Of a DNA stretch of 64,000 bases, positions 11,101-21,387 are shown piece by piece; position 1 is the stretch's first letter, and every line of letters begins with the position of its first letter. The notes beneath the pieces were generated by a model, which saw only the letters and a program-made list of their open reading frames with translations, ran no database searches and was not told where the DNA came from. Location: the NCBI GenBank assembly GCA_030549495.1, contig JAUIRK010000902.1, positions 467,001-531,000 of the forward strand. The letters run 5' to 3'. The position numbers and the translations under genes are program-made. Source of the DNA: Nectonema munidae (Eukaryota; Nematomorpha; Nectonematoida; Nectonematidae).

Positions 11101-14100
11101 AAAGAAACTTTTAGTTTAAATGCTTATACAAAGTTTTTTACACATATATACCCATTTTCAAGGGTGCTGAACACGATGGCGACGTTAATTTTTTTTAAAA
11201 TAGACCAAACCTGTCAAAAAATTGATTGATATATTACAGCTCAATTAAAAAAAGAAACTTTTAGTTTAAATGCTTATACAAAGTTTTTTACACATATATA
11301 CCCATTTTCAAGTGTGCTGAACACGATGGCGACGTTAATTTTTTTTAAAATAGACCAAACCTGTCAAAAAATTGATTGATATATTACAGCTCAATTAAAA
11401 AAAGAAACTTTTAGTTTAAATGCTTATACAAAGTTTTTTACACATATATACCCATTTTCAAGTGTGCTGAACACGATGGCGACGTTAATTTTTTTTTAAA
11501 TCGACCAAACCTGTCAAAAAATTGATTGATATTTGACAGCTCAATTAAAAAAAAGAAACTTTTAGTTTAAATGCTTATACAAAGTTTTTTACACATATAT
11601 ACCCATTTTCAAGTGTGCTGAACACGATGGCGACGTTAATTTTTTTTAAAATCGACCAAACCTGTCAAAAAATTGATTGATATTTGACAGCTCAATTAAA
11701 AAAAGAAACTTTTAGTTTAAATGCTTATACAAAGTTTTTTACACATATATATCCATTTTCAAGTGTGCTGAACACGATGGCGACGTTAATTTTTTTTTAA
11801 AATCGACCAAACCTGTCAAAAAATTGATTGATATTTGACAGCTCAATTAAAAAAAGAAACTTTTAGTTTAAATGCTTATACAAAGTTTTTTACACATATA
11901 TATCCATTTTCAAGTGTGCTGAACACGATGGCGACGTTAATTTTTTTTAAAATCGACCAAACCTGTCAAAAAATTGATTGATATTTGACAGCTCAATTAA
12001 AAAAAGAAACTTTTAGTTTAAATGCTTATACAAAGTTTTTTACACATATATACCCATTTTCAAGTGTGCTGAACACGATGGCGACGTTAATTTTTTTTTA
12101 AATCGACCAAACCTGTCAAAAAATTGATTGATATTTGACAGCTCAATTAAAAAAAGAAACTTTTAGTTTAAATGCTTATACAAAGTTTTTTACACATATT
12201 TCAAGTATGCTGAACACGATGGCGACGTTAATTTTTTTTAAAATCGACCAAACCTGTCAAAAAATTGATTGATATTTGACAGCTCAATTAAAAAAAGAAA
12301 CTTTTAGTTTAAATGCTTATACAAAGTTTTTTACACATATATACCCATTTTCAAGTGTGCTGAACACGATGGCGACGTTAATTTTTTTTAAAATCGACCA
12401 AACCTGTCAAAAAATTGATTGATATTTGACAGCTCAATTAAAAAAAGAAACTTTTAGTTTAAATGCTTATACAAAGTTTTTTACACATATATACCCATTT
12501 TCAAGTGTGCTGAACACGATGGCGACGTTAATTTTTTTTAAAATCGACCAAACCTGTCAAAAAATTGATTGATATTTGACAGCTCAATTAAAAAAAGAAA
12601 CTTTTAGTTTAAATGCTTATACAAAGTTTTTTACACATATATATCCATTTTCAAGTGTGCTGAACACGATGGCGACGTTAATTTTTTTTAAAATCGACCA
12701 AACCTGTCAAAAAATTGATTGATATTTGACAGCTCAATTAAAAAAAGAAACTTTTAGTTTAAATGCTTATACAAAGTTTTTTACACATATATACCCATTT
12801 TCAAGTGTGCTGAACACGATGGCGACGTTAATTTTTTTTTAAATCGACCAAACCTGTCAAAAAATTGATTGATATTTGACAGCTCAATTAAAAAAAAGAA
12901 ACTTTTAGTTTAAATGCTTATACAAAGTTTTTTACACATATATACCCATTTTCAAGTGTGCTGAACACGATGGCGACGTTAATTTTTTTTAAAATCGACC
13001 AAACCTGTCAAAAAATTGATTGATATTTGACAGCTCAATTAAAAAAAGAAACTTTTAGTTTAAATGCTTATACAAAGTTTTTTACACATATATACCCATT
13101 TTCAAGTGTGCTGAACACGATGGCGACGTTAATTTTTTTTAAAATCGACCAAACCTGTCAAAAAATTGATTGATATTTGACAGCTCAATTAAAAAAAAGA
13201 AACTTTTAGTTTAAATGCTTATACAAAGTTTTTTACACATATATACCCATTTTCAAGGGTGCTGAACACGATGGCGACGTTAATTTTTTTTAAAATCGAC
13301 CAAACCTGTCAAAAAATTGATTGATATTTGACAGCTCAATTAAAAAAAGAAACTTTTAGTTTAAATGCTTATACAAAGTTTTTTACACATAAACTTTCAA
13401 GTATGCTGAACACGATGGCGACGTTAATTTTTTTAAAATCGACCAAACCTGTCAAAAAATTGATTGATATTTGACAGCTCAATTAAAAAAAGAAACTTTT
13501 AGTTTAAATGCTTATACAAAGTTTTTTACACATATTTCAAGTATGCTGAACACGATGGCGACGTTAATTTTTTTTAAAATCGACCAAACCTGTCAAAAAA
13601 TTGATTGATATTTGACAGCTCAATTAAAAAAAAGAAACTTTTAGTTTAAATGCTTATACAAAGTTTTTTACACATATTTCAAGTATGCTGAACACGATGG
13701 CGACGTTAATTTTTTTTAAAATCGACCAAACCTGTCAAAAAATTGATTGATATTTGACAGCTCAATTAAAAAAAGAAACTTTTAGTTTAAATGCTTATAC
13801 AAAGTTTTTTACACATATTTCAAGTATGCTGAACACGATGGCGACGTTAATTTTTTTTAAAATCGACCAAACCTGTCAAAAAATTGATTGATATTTGACA
13901 GCTCAATTAAAAAAAGAAACTTTTAGTTTAAATGCTTATACAAAGTTTTTTACACATATATACCCATTTTCAAGTGTGCTGAACACGATGGCGACGTTAA
14001 TTTTTTTTAAAATCGACCAAACCTGTCAAAAAATTGATTGATATTTGACAGCTCAATTAAAAAAAGAAACTTTTAGTTTAAATGCTTATACAAAGTTTTT

Positions 14101-15190
14101 TACACATATATACCCATTTTCAAGTGTGCTGAACACGATGGCGACGTTAATTTTTTTTAAAATCGACCAAACCTGTCAAAAAATTGATTGATATTTGACA
14201 GCTCAATTAAAAAAAAGAAACTTTTAGTTTAAATGCTTATACAAAGTTTTTTACACATATATACCCATTTTCAAGTGTGCTGAACACGATGGCGACGTTA
14301 ATTTTTTTTAAAATCGACCAAACCTGTCAAAAAATTGATTGATATTTGACAGCTCAATTAAAAAAAGAAACTTTTAGTTTAAAAGCTTATACAAAGTTTT
14401 TTACACATATATACCCATTTTCAAGTGTGCTGAACACGATGGCGACGTTAATTTTTTTTTAAAATCGACCAAACCTGTCAAAAAATTGATTGATATTTGA
14501 CAGCTCAATTAAAAAAAAGAAACTTTTAGTTTAAATGCTTATACAAAGTTTTTTTACACATATATACCCATTTTCAAGTGTGCTGAACACGATGGCGACG
14601 TTAATTTTTTTTAAAATCGACCAAACCTGTCAAAAAATTGATTGATATTTGACAGCTCAATTAAAAAAAAGAAACTTTTAGTTTAAATGCTTATACAAAG
14701 TTTTTTACACATATATACCCATTTTCAAGTGTGCTGAACACGATGGCGACGTTAATTTTTTTTAAAATCGACCAAACCTGTCAAAAAATTGATTGATATT
14801 TGACAGCTCAATTAAAAAAAGAAACTTTTAGTTTAAATGCTTATACAAAGTTTTTTACACATATATACCCATTTTCAAGGGTGCTGAACACGATGGCGAC
14901 GTTAATTTTTTTTAAAATCGACCAAACCTGTCAAAAAATTGATTGATATATTACAGCTCAATTAAAAAAAGAAACTTTTAGTTTAAATGCTTATACAAAG
15001 TTTTTTACACATATATACCCATTTTCAAGGGTGCTGAACACGATGGCGACGTTAATTTTTTTTTAAAATCGACCAAACCTGTCAAAAAATTGATTGATAT
15101 ATTACAGCTCAATTAAAAAAAGAAACTTTTAGTTTAAATGCTTATACAAAGTTTTTTTACACATATATACCCATTTTCAAGTGTGCTGAA
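8186..15190 (+). repeat. Satellite array, ~47 monomers of 141/150 bp
   Basis: Head-to-tail monomers, each with GAAACTTTTAGTTTAAATGC, TTTTTTACACATAT, CGATGGCGACGTTAAT and ATTGATTGATATTTGACAGC. There are two length classes. The 150-bp class has ATATATACCCATTTTCAAG after the ACAC. The 141-bp class lacks 9 bp there and reads ATATTTCAAGTATGC. Short monomers cluster in 8.7-10.7 kb and near 13.4-13.9 kb. Long ones dominate 10.7-13.3 kb and the right end. The first two monomers differ most (ATGGACCAAACGTG for ATCGACCAAACCTG) and a partial 30-bp duplication lies near 8453-8480. The array stops inside a monomer at 15190, where the MULE end begins. No open frame spans a monomer. Diverged members of the same family lie at 44950-45190 and, inverted, at 62590-63370. 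Confidence 0.97.
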
Positions 15191-15299
15191 CGGTATCCGG
15201 GCAACTGACAACTGCCCGATGGACAACTGCCCGAAGGACAAAAGCCCGATGGACAACTGCCAGATAGGACAAGTGCCCAATGGAAAAATGCCCCATAAG

Positions 15300-15755
15300 T
15301 ATGTAATAATTGTATTGTTTTATGCAATATTTTACTACATATCTGAAAAAAAACTGATAAGTTGATAGTAATAGAGGTGATATTCGCCTGTAAGTGGTTA
15401 TGCCATTCTTCCAAGGAATTAATTGTTCGTGGTAAATCATTGCATAGGCGGCCATGCATGTTCCACATAGAAATAGGAAAGAGTGGGTTGCTTCTGTTAC
15501 GTTGTCGTATTCTACCAATATAAGTAAGTATCTTCAAAGTAGTCAACTATTAGATCTGCTTCATGGCATATATTTTCTTGTAATTATTCAAATGCTTCTA
15601 CAACATTGTCTTCCGGCACAAAAGCCAAAGCTGGTATCGTGCGAATGTTTAAAGCAATCTCAGCATCATTTAAATATCTTGATTGTAAGCCAGATGTTTG
15701 TACCTTCCGATAAACTGCTTCACACAGATGAAAATAACATCCCTTAATAATTGTA
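15300..15755 (-). pseudogene. MULE transposase, C-terminal part
   Basis: On the minus strand from 15755 the translation reads T-I-I-K-G-C-Y-F-H-L-C-E-A-V-Y-R-K, then IALNIRTIPALAFVPEDNVV, YFEDTY and, near the end, RTINSLEEWHNHLQANIT. These match the C-terminal half of MULE transposases (family forms: GCxFHLxQxxWRK, LALAFVP, YFExTY, RTNNxxEGWH). The frame is broken. This end also lacks about 250 bp that the inverted copy at 19.5-19.9 kb keeps, including the last coding part. Confidence 0.85.
15742..15755 (+). repeat. Target duplication of Penelope insertion, left copy
   Basis: CCTTAATAATTGTA occurs here and identically at 18432-18445. Read on the minus strand it encodes the T-I-I-K of the MULE transposase on both sides, which fixes the Penelope element to 15756-18431. 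Confidence 0.95.
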
Positions 15756-15762
15756 AACGTTG

Positions 15763-15980
15763 AATAAATCTATTTAACAAAATACTAGCAATAATATTTC
15801 GGTCACATTGACCTTCTTCAGATATATATGACGTAAAATGAAAGCGTGGAATGTCTTGCTTGCTGAGTGTTGAGAGGGATTATTGGTGCTGATCGTAAAG
15901 AGATTACTTTAGGTTAATCACATATATAGTATGTATATTTACAGTGTTAAAATGAAGATGTCTTGATAAATTGGTATGAA
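15763..15980. repeat. Penelope inverted terminal repeat, left
   Basis: Inverted copy of 18160-18385. It shares TAACAAAATACTAGCAATAA, ATATGACGTAAAATGAAAGC and GATTATTGGTGCTGATCGTA in opposite orientation. On the minus strand it holds a hammerhead-like core, CTGAAGA, a 5-bp stem (GGTCA/TGACC) with a 3-nt loop, then GAAA, at 15797-15821. Confidence 0.9.
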
Positions 15981-16221
15981 TGATATTAACTTTAGGTTCA
16001 TGACACATATAGTATATATATTTACAATGTTATAATGAAAATGTCTTGATAAATTTGTGTGAATGTTCAAGTACATATGTATGAGCAATTTACTCGCCTT
16101 TTACGATATGCAGCTATCACAATAGTCCTATTCTTACTCCCGGAAACTATCCGGAGGGTGTGGTAGAACAAGTGTGAATGTTTATAGATATATGATCAAG
16201 GTAAAAATGTATGAAAAGTCT

Positions 16222-17090
16222 TTAGGATGGTTCTCTTAAAGAAAATTGTCGGTTTATAATAGGGTTTTTGTCTTTAATTAGAATTTGCTCTTTTAATATT
16301 CGTTCATTGTCACATTTACACTGAACTAAGATGCTAAGTTCAATGTTCTCAGTTGTGAAAACTTTTTCTTTATGATGACTGTAAAAATGTAAGCCTAAAG
16401 GGGTTTCAGGTTTGAAATTTTTAATATCACTTATGTGTTCACGTAATCTAAATATAATTGGCCTATATGTTTCACCTATATAAATAGCTCCACATATATT
16501 ACAATCTATCTTATAAATCACATTCCTTATATTGCAGTTTTTATTTTTTATAATTTTACATTTAGCATCACATCTATGTGTATTCGGTTCCAATATTTTA
16601 GGTTTTAAATAGTTTAAAACTGTTTTGCTTTTTGCATTAATTAGTCTTACGGGTATTTTATGTTTTGTATATTCCTTCCTTATAAATCTGTTTACTTTCT
16701 CACTGACAAAAGGTACTTTCACAATCATGGGATTTTTAATTTTGTTATTATTATTATAGAACAAATATCGTATGTCTTCTATTGCCCCGCGAATTAACAT
16801 TTTATCTTTAAACTCATTCATTGTATTATTGATGAATAACATAGGAAAATCATTTTCTATATATTTGTTTTTTATATTGATAACTTCTGATTCAAACATG
16901 TAGTTATTACAAATAGATTTTGTTCGATGCAATTCATTCTTAATTAAATTTGATTTGCATTTCAATGAATGTGAGGATTTAAAATTGATTGTAATGTTTT
17001 TATCTGTACCTTTCCGGTAGACCGAGCTGTACATAATGTCATTTTCCATCTTGAAGAGGATGTCAAGAAAAGCAAGTTGATTGTTGTGAC
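16222..17090 (-). CDS. Penelope GIY-YIG endonuclease region
   Basis: The C-terminal part of the Penelope protein, which nicks target DNA for priming. The linker between reverse transcriptase and nuclease includes C-D-A-K-C-K followed by N-C-N-I-R, a Cys-rich stretch typical of the family. The nuclease then reads VIYKIDCNICGAIYIGETYR (about residues 160-180 of the 275), followed by R-L-R-E-H with the conserved Arg and His. A late Glu-rich E-R-I-L-K-E-Q-I-L-I-K segment supplies the usual catalytic Glu region. The methionine at 17049 lies inside the family alignment, and homologous sequence extends a little upstream (toward 17090), so it is not the true start. It lies directly downstream of the reverse transcriptase frame. 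Confidence 0.9.
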
Positions 17091-17108
17091 TCTTTTCATA
17101 CGTAAATT

Positions 17109-18185
17109 TTATTTTTTATCAAGTGAATTCAAATAGATGACAAATGATTCAATATTTCTATTTTTGTGAAATAATGTTATACAATCATCTATATATCTGA
17201 ACCATATTGGAACATCAATTTTCGAATATATAGAAGATTCTTCCAAATGGTCAATATAAAGAATAGCTACCAATGCGGAAATTCTACCACCCATTGGTAA
17301 ACCCAGTTTTTGCAGATAAAATTGATTATTATCATAAAATACAACATTGTTATTTAATATTAAATTAAGCATGTCAAAGATTAAACAAGAACTCAAACTT
17401 TTACATTTCCATTTTTTCTTAAATTTGCAAAACTTTTGAAGAGTAACGTCAATGGTATCCTGTATACATATGGAGTTATAAAAATTAATAATATCAAAGC
17501 TAACCATTTCATATTCTTCAAGATTTATTGGTAAGCGATTCATAAAATTGTTTTTGAAAGTGATCGAGTTAGCAATATAACTTGGTACAAATTGTATTAA
17601 GTCATGTAGTAAGTTATCTAGTATCCAAGAAAGTTTTTCAGTCGGACATCCAATGCTACTGCAAATTGTTCTAAACTGAAGCTCAGTGGTTTCTTTGTCT
17701 GTTTTTGGAAGAAGATAAATTGAACAGGGCTTAGAATGTCTGGTTATCAATTTAAAAGTTTGACTATTGTTTATTACTCCCAGTATATCCAACTCACGAA
17801 TGAAAGAGTTACAGTTATTTTCCAACCGTTTTATGTTGTATGATTTTCCTAAGTGAAAATATGTTTTGTCACTCCCTAAAGTATCAGCAATAGATTTGTA
17901 ATATAACTCCGAATTCAAAATGACGACTTCATTAGTTTTGTCTGACTTTACTGCTATAATATCCTTATTGTTTTTAAACTTTTTCAACTCATTTCGGTGT
18001 GTGTATTTCAAGTTATTTGTGGTTTTTACATTTTGCAAGTACTTGACGATATTTTCATTAATAGATTCAAATTTTCTTTCGATATCTATAACTGAAACAT
18101 AATTGTTGAAATTTGCTGTTTTAAAAGGAATATAATTAATTATTTTGTTTATAGGCCCTTTATCAAGACATCTTCATTATAACAC
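17109..18185 (-). CDS. Penelope reverse transcriptase region
   Basis: It makes cDNA from the element's RNA. Visible motifs in order: D-I-I-A-V-K-S-D-K-T-N-E, P-K-T-D-K, then YEMVSFDIINFYNSI (motif A with catalytic Asp), LGLPMGGRISALVAILYIDH (motif B) and WFRYIDDC (motif C, Y-I-D-D). The first methionine in the frame is at 18038, but the frame is open upstream to about 18185 and this part reads NFNNYVSVIDIERKFESINE, which looks like family sequence, so the protein probably starts inside the right terminal repeat. The domain order reverse transcriptase then GIY-YIG is diagnostic of Penelope-like elements. Confidence 0.92.
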
Positions 18186-18385
18186 TGTAAATATACATAC
18201 TATATATGTGATTAACATAAAGTAATCTCTTTACGATCAGCACCAATAATCCCTCTCAACACTCAGCAAGCAAGACACTCCACGCTTTCATTTTACGTCA
18301 TATATATCTGAAGAAGGTCATAGTGACCGAAATATTATTGCTAGTATTTTGTTAAATAAAAGATTTATTCAAAGTTTTCAATTTA
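18160..18385. repeat. Penelope inverted terminal repeat, right
   Basis: Inverted partner of 15763-15980. On the plus strand, 18308-18332 carries the hammerhead-like core CTGAAGA / GGTCA-TAG-TGACC / GAAA. The loop differs from the left copy (ATG there) while both stem strands are identical. About 46 bp beyond this repeat, up to 18431, are found only on this side. Confidence 0.9.
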
Positions 18386-18431
18386 TTTTCTTTACAACTT
18401 TTATTTATGAAGACTCAGCGCCATTTATCTA

Positions 18432-18445
18432 CCTTAATAATTGTA
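18432..18445 (+). repeat. Target duplication of Penelope insertion, right copy
   Basis: Identical to 15742-15755 (CCTTAATAATTGTA). It lies within the MULE transposase frame next to F-P-N-T-I-I-K. Confidence 0.95.
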
Positions 18446-19225
18446 TTTGGAAAAATTTCGTTAAGTGCATTCTTTGCAGCGCTTTCATAATCAATCATAA
18501 TACTAGATGGGTTAAGTCTAGAGTTAATAGCTCGAAGTTGGCTAAAAAGTTCTTTATAGGTGATTTGAGGTTTGTTTGGCAATAATGCAAAAACACATGG
18601 AATCGTTCTCTTAGAAATTAAACAATAAATAGAATATAGTTGGTAAAACAGTTCAGGTACTACTTTGAAGGTATCATCGCAAAACCACTCACTTGAAGAT
18701 TGCAAGAGTTGCATATTTTTGTCAGTAGAAAACATAAGTATACGGTTCTCACTTCGTCCATTATCATAAAATAAGAAATTTTCCTCCTTGCATGTTTTTG
18801 TATATTTGTCTGGAAAGACCATGTCAAACAAGTTTCTCGATATTGGATACGGTGCGTGCATAGCTTGTTAATATCTTCTGAGTGAACGTCTAATAGTGCT
18901 CATAGCCGGCAGCTGATTAGAGACTCCTTCCAAGACATTCTGCAAACTTTGTGTTAAAATCTGTTGTGAAGTTTCATGGGTAGCTTTCTCCTTCTTTTCA
19001 TCGCCTAAAGATAGATCTTGGCGAAAACTATCTGAACGTGAGTATGCTCGTGTCTCTCGCTTATTATTCGATCTCCACACACAGTAATTTTGGCCTTCAG
19101 TTGTTGTGTTGACGGCGTTCACATTCGTAGAACGTATTTCCAGATGGCAAGTCCTTGTTCTTAACGTAAACGTAACTATTATAGCAAAGCTTCAATCCTC
19201 CACGTTGAGTTTCAACAAAATCCAT
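18432..19225 (-). pseudogene. MULE transposase, N-terminal and catalytic part
   Basis: An ATG at 19225 starts MDFVETQRGGLKLCYNSYVY, a FLYWCH-type zinc-finger domain (Q-R-G, then aromatic-rich, then C-E-R-R). After a broken linker come THETSQQILTQSLQNVLEGV and LPAMSTIRRSLRR, then the catalytic domain with FLFYDNG, ILMFSTDKNMQLL, WFCDDTFKVVPELFYQLYSI (first catalytic Asp) and CVFALLPNKPQITYKELF, then S-I-M-I-D-Y-E (second Asp). The protein ends at the Penelope insertion and resumes at 15755. Several stops or shifts lie in the N-terminal third. Length and domain order match FLYWCH-bearing MULE transposases known from many invertebrates. Confidence 0.9.
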
Positions 19226-19496
19226 GGGTTAAGAAATCAAATAGGAAGTGAAAAAATAATTTTCGAGTAGAAGAAGATTAGCCTAAGTAAATGAGGGCTA
19301 TGGTTTTTCTATCACTATCAAAAATAAATGAATTATATTATCAAAAAGGTAAGCAGTGTTTTTATTAGTGTAAGATGACAATGATAGTTTACAAAGCAAA
19401 ATAGTAAACTTACACGTTGGTATGAGAGAGAGAGGCAAATTATGAAAAAAATATACGAATACCACAAAATGTGAAACGTATTGCCATTATTAATGG
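19226..19496. other. MULE 5' region
   Basis: Non-coding sequence upstream of the MULE start codon, where a promoter would be expected. I cannot recognise promoter elements. Confidence 0.4.
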
Positions 19497-19781
19497 TTGT
19501 TTTTTAATCTGTGCCATAAATTTGAATTGAAGGCAATATTTTTTAAGACACACATTAATGATTTACCACGAACAATTAATTCCTTGGAAGGATGGCATAA
19601 CCACTTACAGGCGAATATCACCTCGAGCCATCCAAATATCTCGCGTTTTCTTCAGGTATTGAAGACGGAACAAGCTCTAATTGACACAATCAGTGCAGGA
19701 TTATGGAAATCGAGAAGTAACAGATTTTTTGAGAGGAATAGCATACAATTTAAAATTTTAGTTTTTCTTGCTATTTTTTAA
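19497..19781 (+). pseudogene. Inverted duplicate of MULE transposase C-terminus
   Basis: In the opposite orientation to the main gene, this frame reads NDLPRTINSLEGWHNHLQAN and then S-R-F-L-Q-V-L-K-T-E-Q-A-L, ending in a stop at 19779-19781. It matches the left-end fragment but keeps the final ~50 codons, so it is the more complete 3' end. It is followed by AATAAA-like sequence and the right terminal repeat. The element therefore carries two 3' ends facing outward. Confidence 0.85.
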
Positions 19782-19871
19782 TAAACACAATTTTATTTTA
19801 TTGATAAATTACCTTTGCTTTCACAAATAAAACAAGTTTTGTTAACTTTACTTTTATTTTACCTTTAAAAA

Positions 19872-20046
19872 AATTACTATCAACTTATCGTTTTTTTTCC
19901 CATAGATTGATATGTAGTAAAATATTACATAAAACGATACAATTATAACATACTTATCGGGCATTTTTCCACCGGACACTTGTTCTATCTGGCAGTTGTC
20001 CTTCGGGCTCTTGTCCGTCGGGCAGTTGTCAGTCGGGCAATTTTAA
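19872..20046. repeat. MULE right terminal inverted repeat
   Basis: Reverse-complemented, it reads GCCCGACTGACAACTGCCCG and continues with 15-bp units like the left end at 15197-15300. Matching sequence then continues inward (TTTATGnAATATTTTACTAC, TAAGTTGATAGTAAT). Confidence 0.9.
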
Positions 20047-20084
20047 GCGGTCCCCCCCCCCCCTTCCGGCTGTGCGCCCCTGTA
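20047..20084. mobile_element. C-tract and solitary hAT-type end
   Basis: A run of 12 C is followed by CCGGCTGTGCGCCCCTG at about 20067-20083. In reverse this reads CAGGGGCGCACAGCC, a common hAT terminal form. The other end was probably lost when the MULE inserted or by deletion. Confidence 0.4.
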
Positions 20085-20650
20085 TTTCATGTAAAATTTC
20101 AATTAATCTTTTTGAAGACAATTTTTAGAAGTAAACCGCAAATTTGATTAGAAGTTATAGGTTTTTCAAATCCTAAATGTAAAAACGGAGTCGACAATTT
20201 TTAGAAGTAAACCGCAAATTTCATTAGGAATTATAGGTTTTTTCAAATCCTAAATGTAAAAACGGAGTCCAGAAATGAAACCAGCATGGCTGATTTGGTA
20301 TTAAAACATATATTTTATGTAAAATTTGAAGGAATATTTTATTATATATATTTCTTATCAATCAAAATTTTTATTGACATTTTCTAAAAAGTAGATTAGA
20401 TTATTGAAAAAATTAAATATATAAATGTTATGCGTTCCAAACTGTATATAATTATAAATTTTCAAGACAGTATATAATAGAGATCCTAAGTTATAAGGTT
20501 AACTACAGATAATCTCAAAATTTTGCTGAAAAATTTTAATTTTTGATTGATAGTTTTGGACATGAAAGGATCATTCAACTACCATAGGTGTGAAAAGATG
20601 CATGTAGCGATTTTAGGAAAAATCACGAAATTTGAAGGGATATGATTCAG
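20085..20650 (+). repeat. Family-B tandem units plus conserved tail, copy 1
   Basis: Two tandem pieces (AAGTAAACCGCAAATTTnAT repeated at about 20133 and 20206) are followed by TTTGGTATTAAAAC. The non-coding tail 20395-20650 contains ATAAATGTTATG, TTGATTGATAGTTTTGGACA and ATGATTCAGCCAATTTTG. The same unit type and tail recur at 43540-44215 and 56230-57215. Confidence 0.7.
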
Positions 20651-20680
20651 CCAATTTTGCAAAATTAATTTTTTAGTGAA

Positions 20681-20720
20681 GGGGGGGGGGGCGTTTTACA
20701 CCATCTCCCCCCCCCCCCCC
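20681..20720. repeat. G-tract/C-tract hairpin
   Basis: A run of 11 G at 20681-20691 and a run of about 14 C at 20707-20720 face each other across 15 bp. The pair can fold into a G:C hairpin or support G-quadruplex or i-motif structure. It lies at the end of the family-B tail. Confidence 0.8.
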
Positions 20721-21387
20721 TCAGTACTAACAGGGTTAAGTATGACAATGTCACTAAAATAGGGTGCTTTAAATATATAAAAAAAACATTAAAAACAAAA
20801 GCAGACAATTAGTCTTCAAAATTATGATCTAGAAAGAGTTAACGACAAAAATAAAATAATATAAATTGTTATTTGTATTTTAGTAGATGTTAAAACCATC
20901 TAAATAAATGTGTAGGAACAGGTTTACTCACCATATTTCTCGCTGTTACAATGTAAATAATCAGGAAACTATAATATGAATACATAAAATGGAAAATATT
21001 TTATAGGATCGCCGAACATTATTTGCCATTTATTTAAAGAGTAGATAAGAGTTGAAAATATGAGCCACAAATATTTTTTAAATTTTGATAAAACAATTCA
21101 TTTTTAATGAACTCTTTTTTGAGCATTTACTCTATTTAATAATTCTAATATTTTATATTTAAATAATTTATTTTAATAAGTTATCTAAACATTTAGTTCA
21201 CAGGATGGGATTTTTTTTGTAATAGATTGTATCTTATAAATAATTAACTGTTATTTGTTGTATATATATATATTTATATTCATTTTTATTATATATAATA
21301 TATTTTATATTAAACATTATTTTATTTTACTTATATTATTTTCATCAAAATAATTGTATATTATATCAATTTTGAAACTGTTCATTT
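20721..21387. other. AT-rich DNA, nothing recognised
   Basis: No gene or repeat was recognised apart from short TA runs near 21255-21300. Confidence 0.5.

Larger units (their letters stand above)
15756..18431 (-). mobile_element. Penelope-like retroelement, 2.68 kb
   Basis: This retroelement encodes a reverse transcriptase and a GIY-YIG endonuclease in the order known for Penelope-like elements. It is flanked by a perfect 14-bp target duplication. Its ends are inverted, not direct, repeats (15763-15980 and 18160-18385), one of the arrangements known for these elements. An ~82-bp tandem duplication lies inside the left repeat side (about 15904-16065). Reading frames are long and nearly whole (about one break between the two parts), so the copy is young relative to the host MULE, whose gene it disrupts. 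Confidence 0.93.
15191..20046 (-). mobile_element. MULE DNA transposon with minisatellite ends
   Basis: The ends are inverted copies built from a ~15-bp unit (GGACAACTGCCCGAT): left 15197-15300, right 19962-20040. The homology continues inward past TAAGTATGTnATAATTGTAT into transposase C-terminal coding sequence on both sides. The gene runs on the minus strand from about 19225 to 15300 and is split by a Penelope-like element at 15756-18431. The left end abuts the satellite. No target duplication was found, because the right side is followed by a C-tract and another element end. The right end is an inverted duplicate of the gene's 3' end rather than a normal 5' end. Confidence 0.85.

Noticed and set aside
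8186-15190. CRISPR-like array
   Set aside because: Units are contiguous 141/150-bp monomers without short repeats and unique spacers, in an animal genome.
15138-15546. Several overlapping frames on both strands with MDNCP-type repeats
   Set aside because: They read across the MULE terminal minisatellite and its transposase remnant; only the minus-strand C-terminal motif part is real protein sequence.
2353-20083. A single giant hAT defined by isolated hAT-type ends
   Set aside because: The ends at 1764, 2368 and 20083 do not match each other well beyond the generic CAGnGnCG form, and no target duplication connects them.
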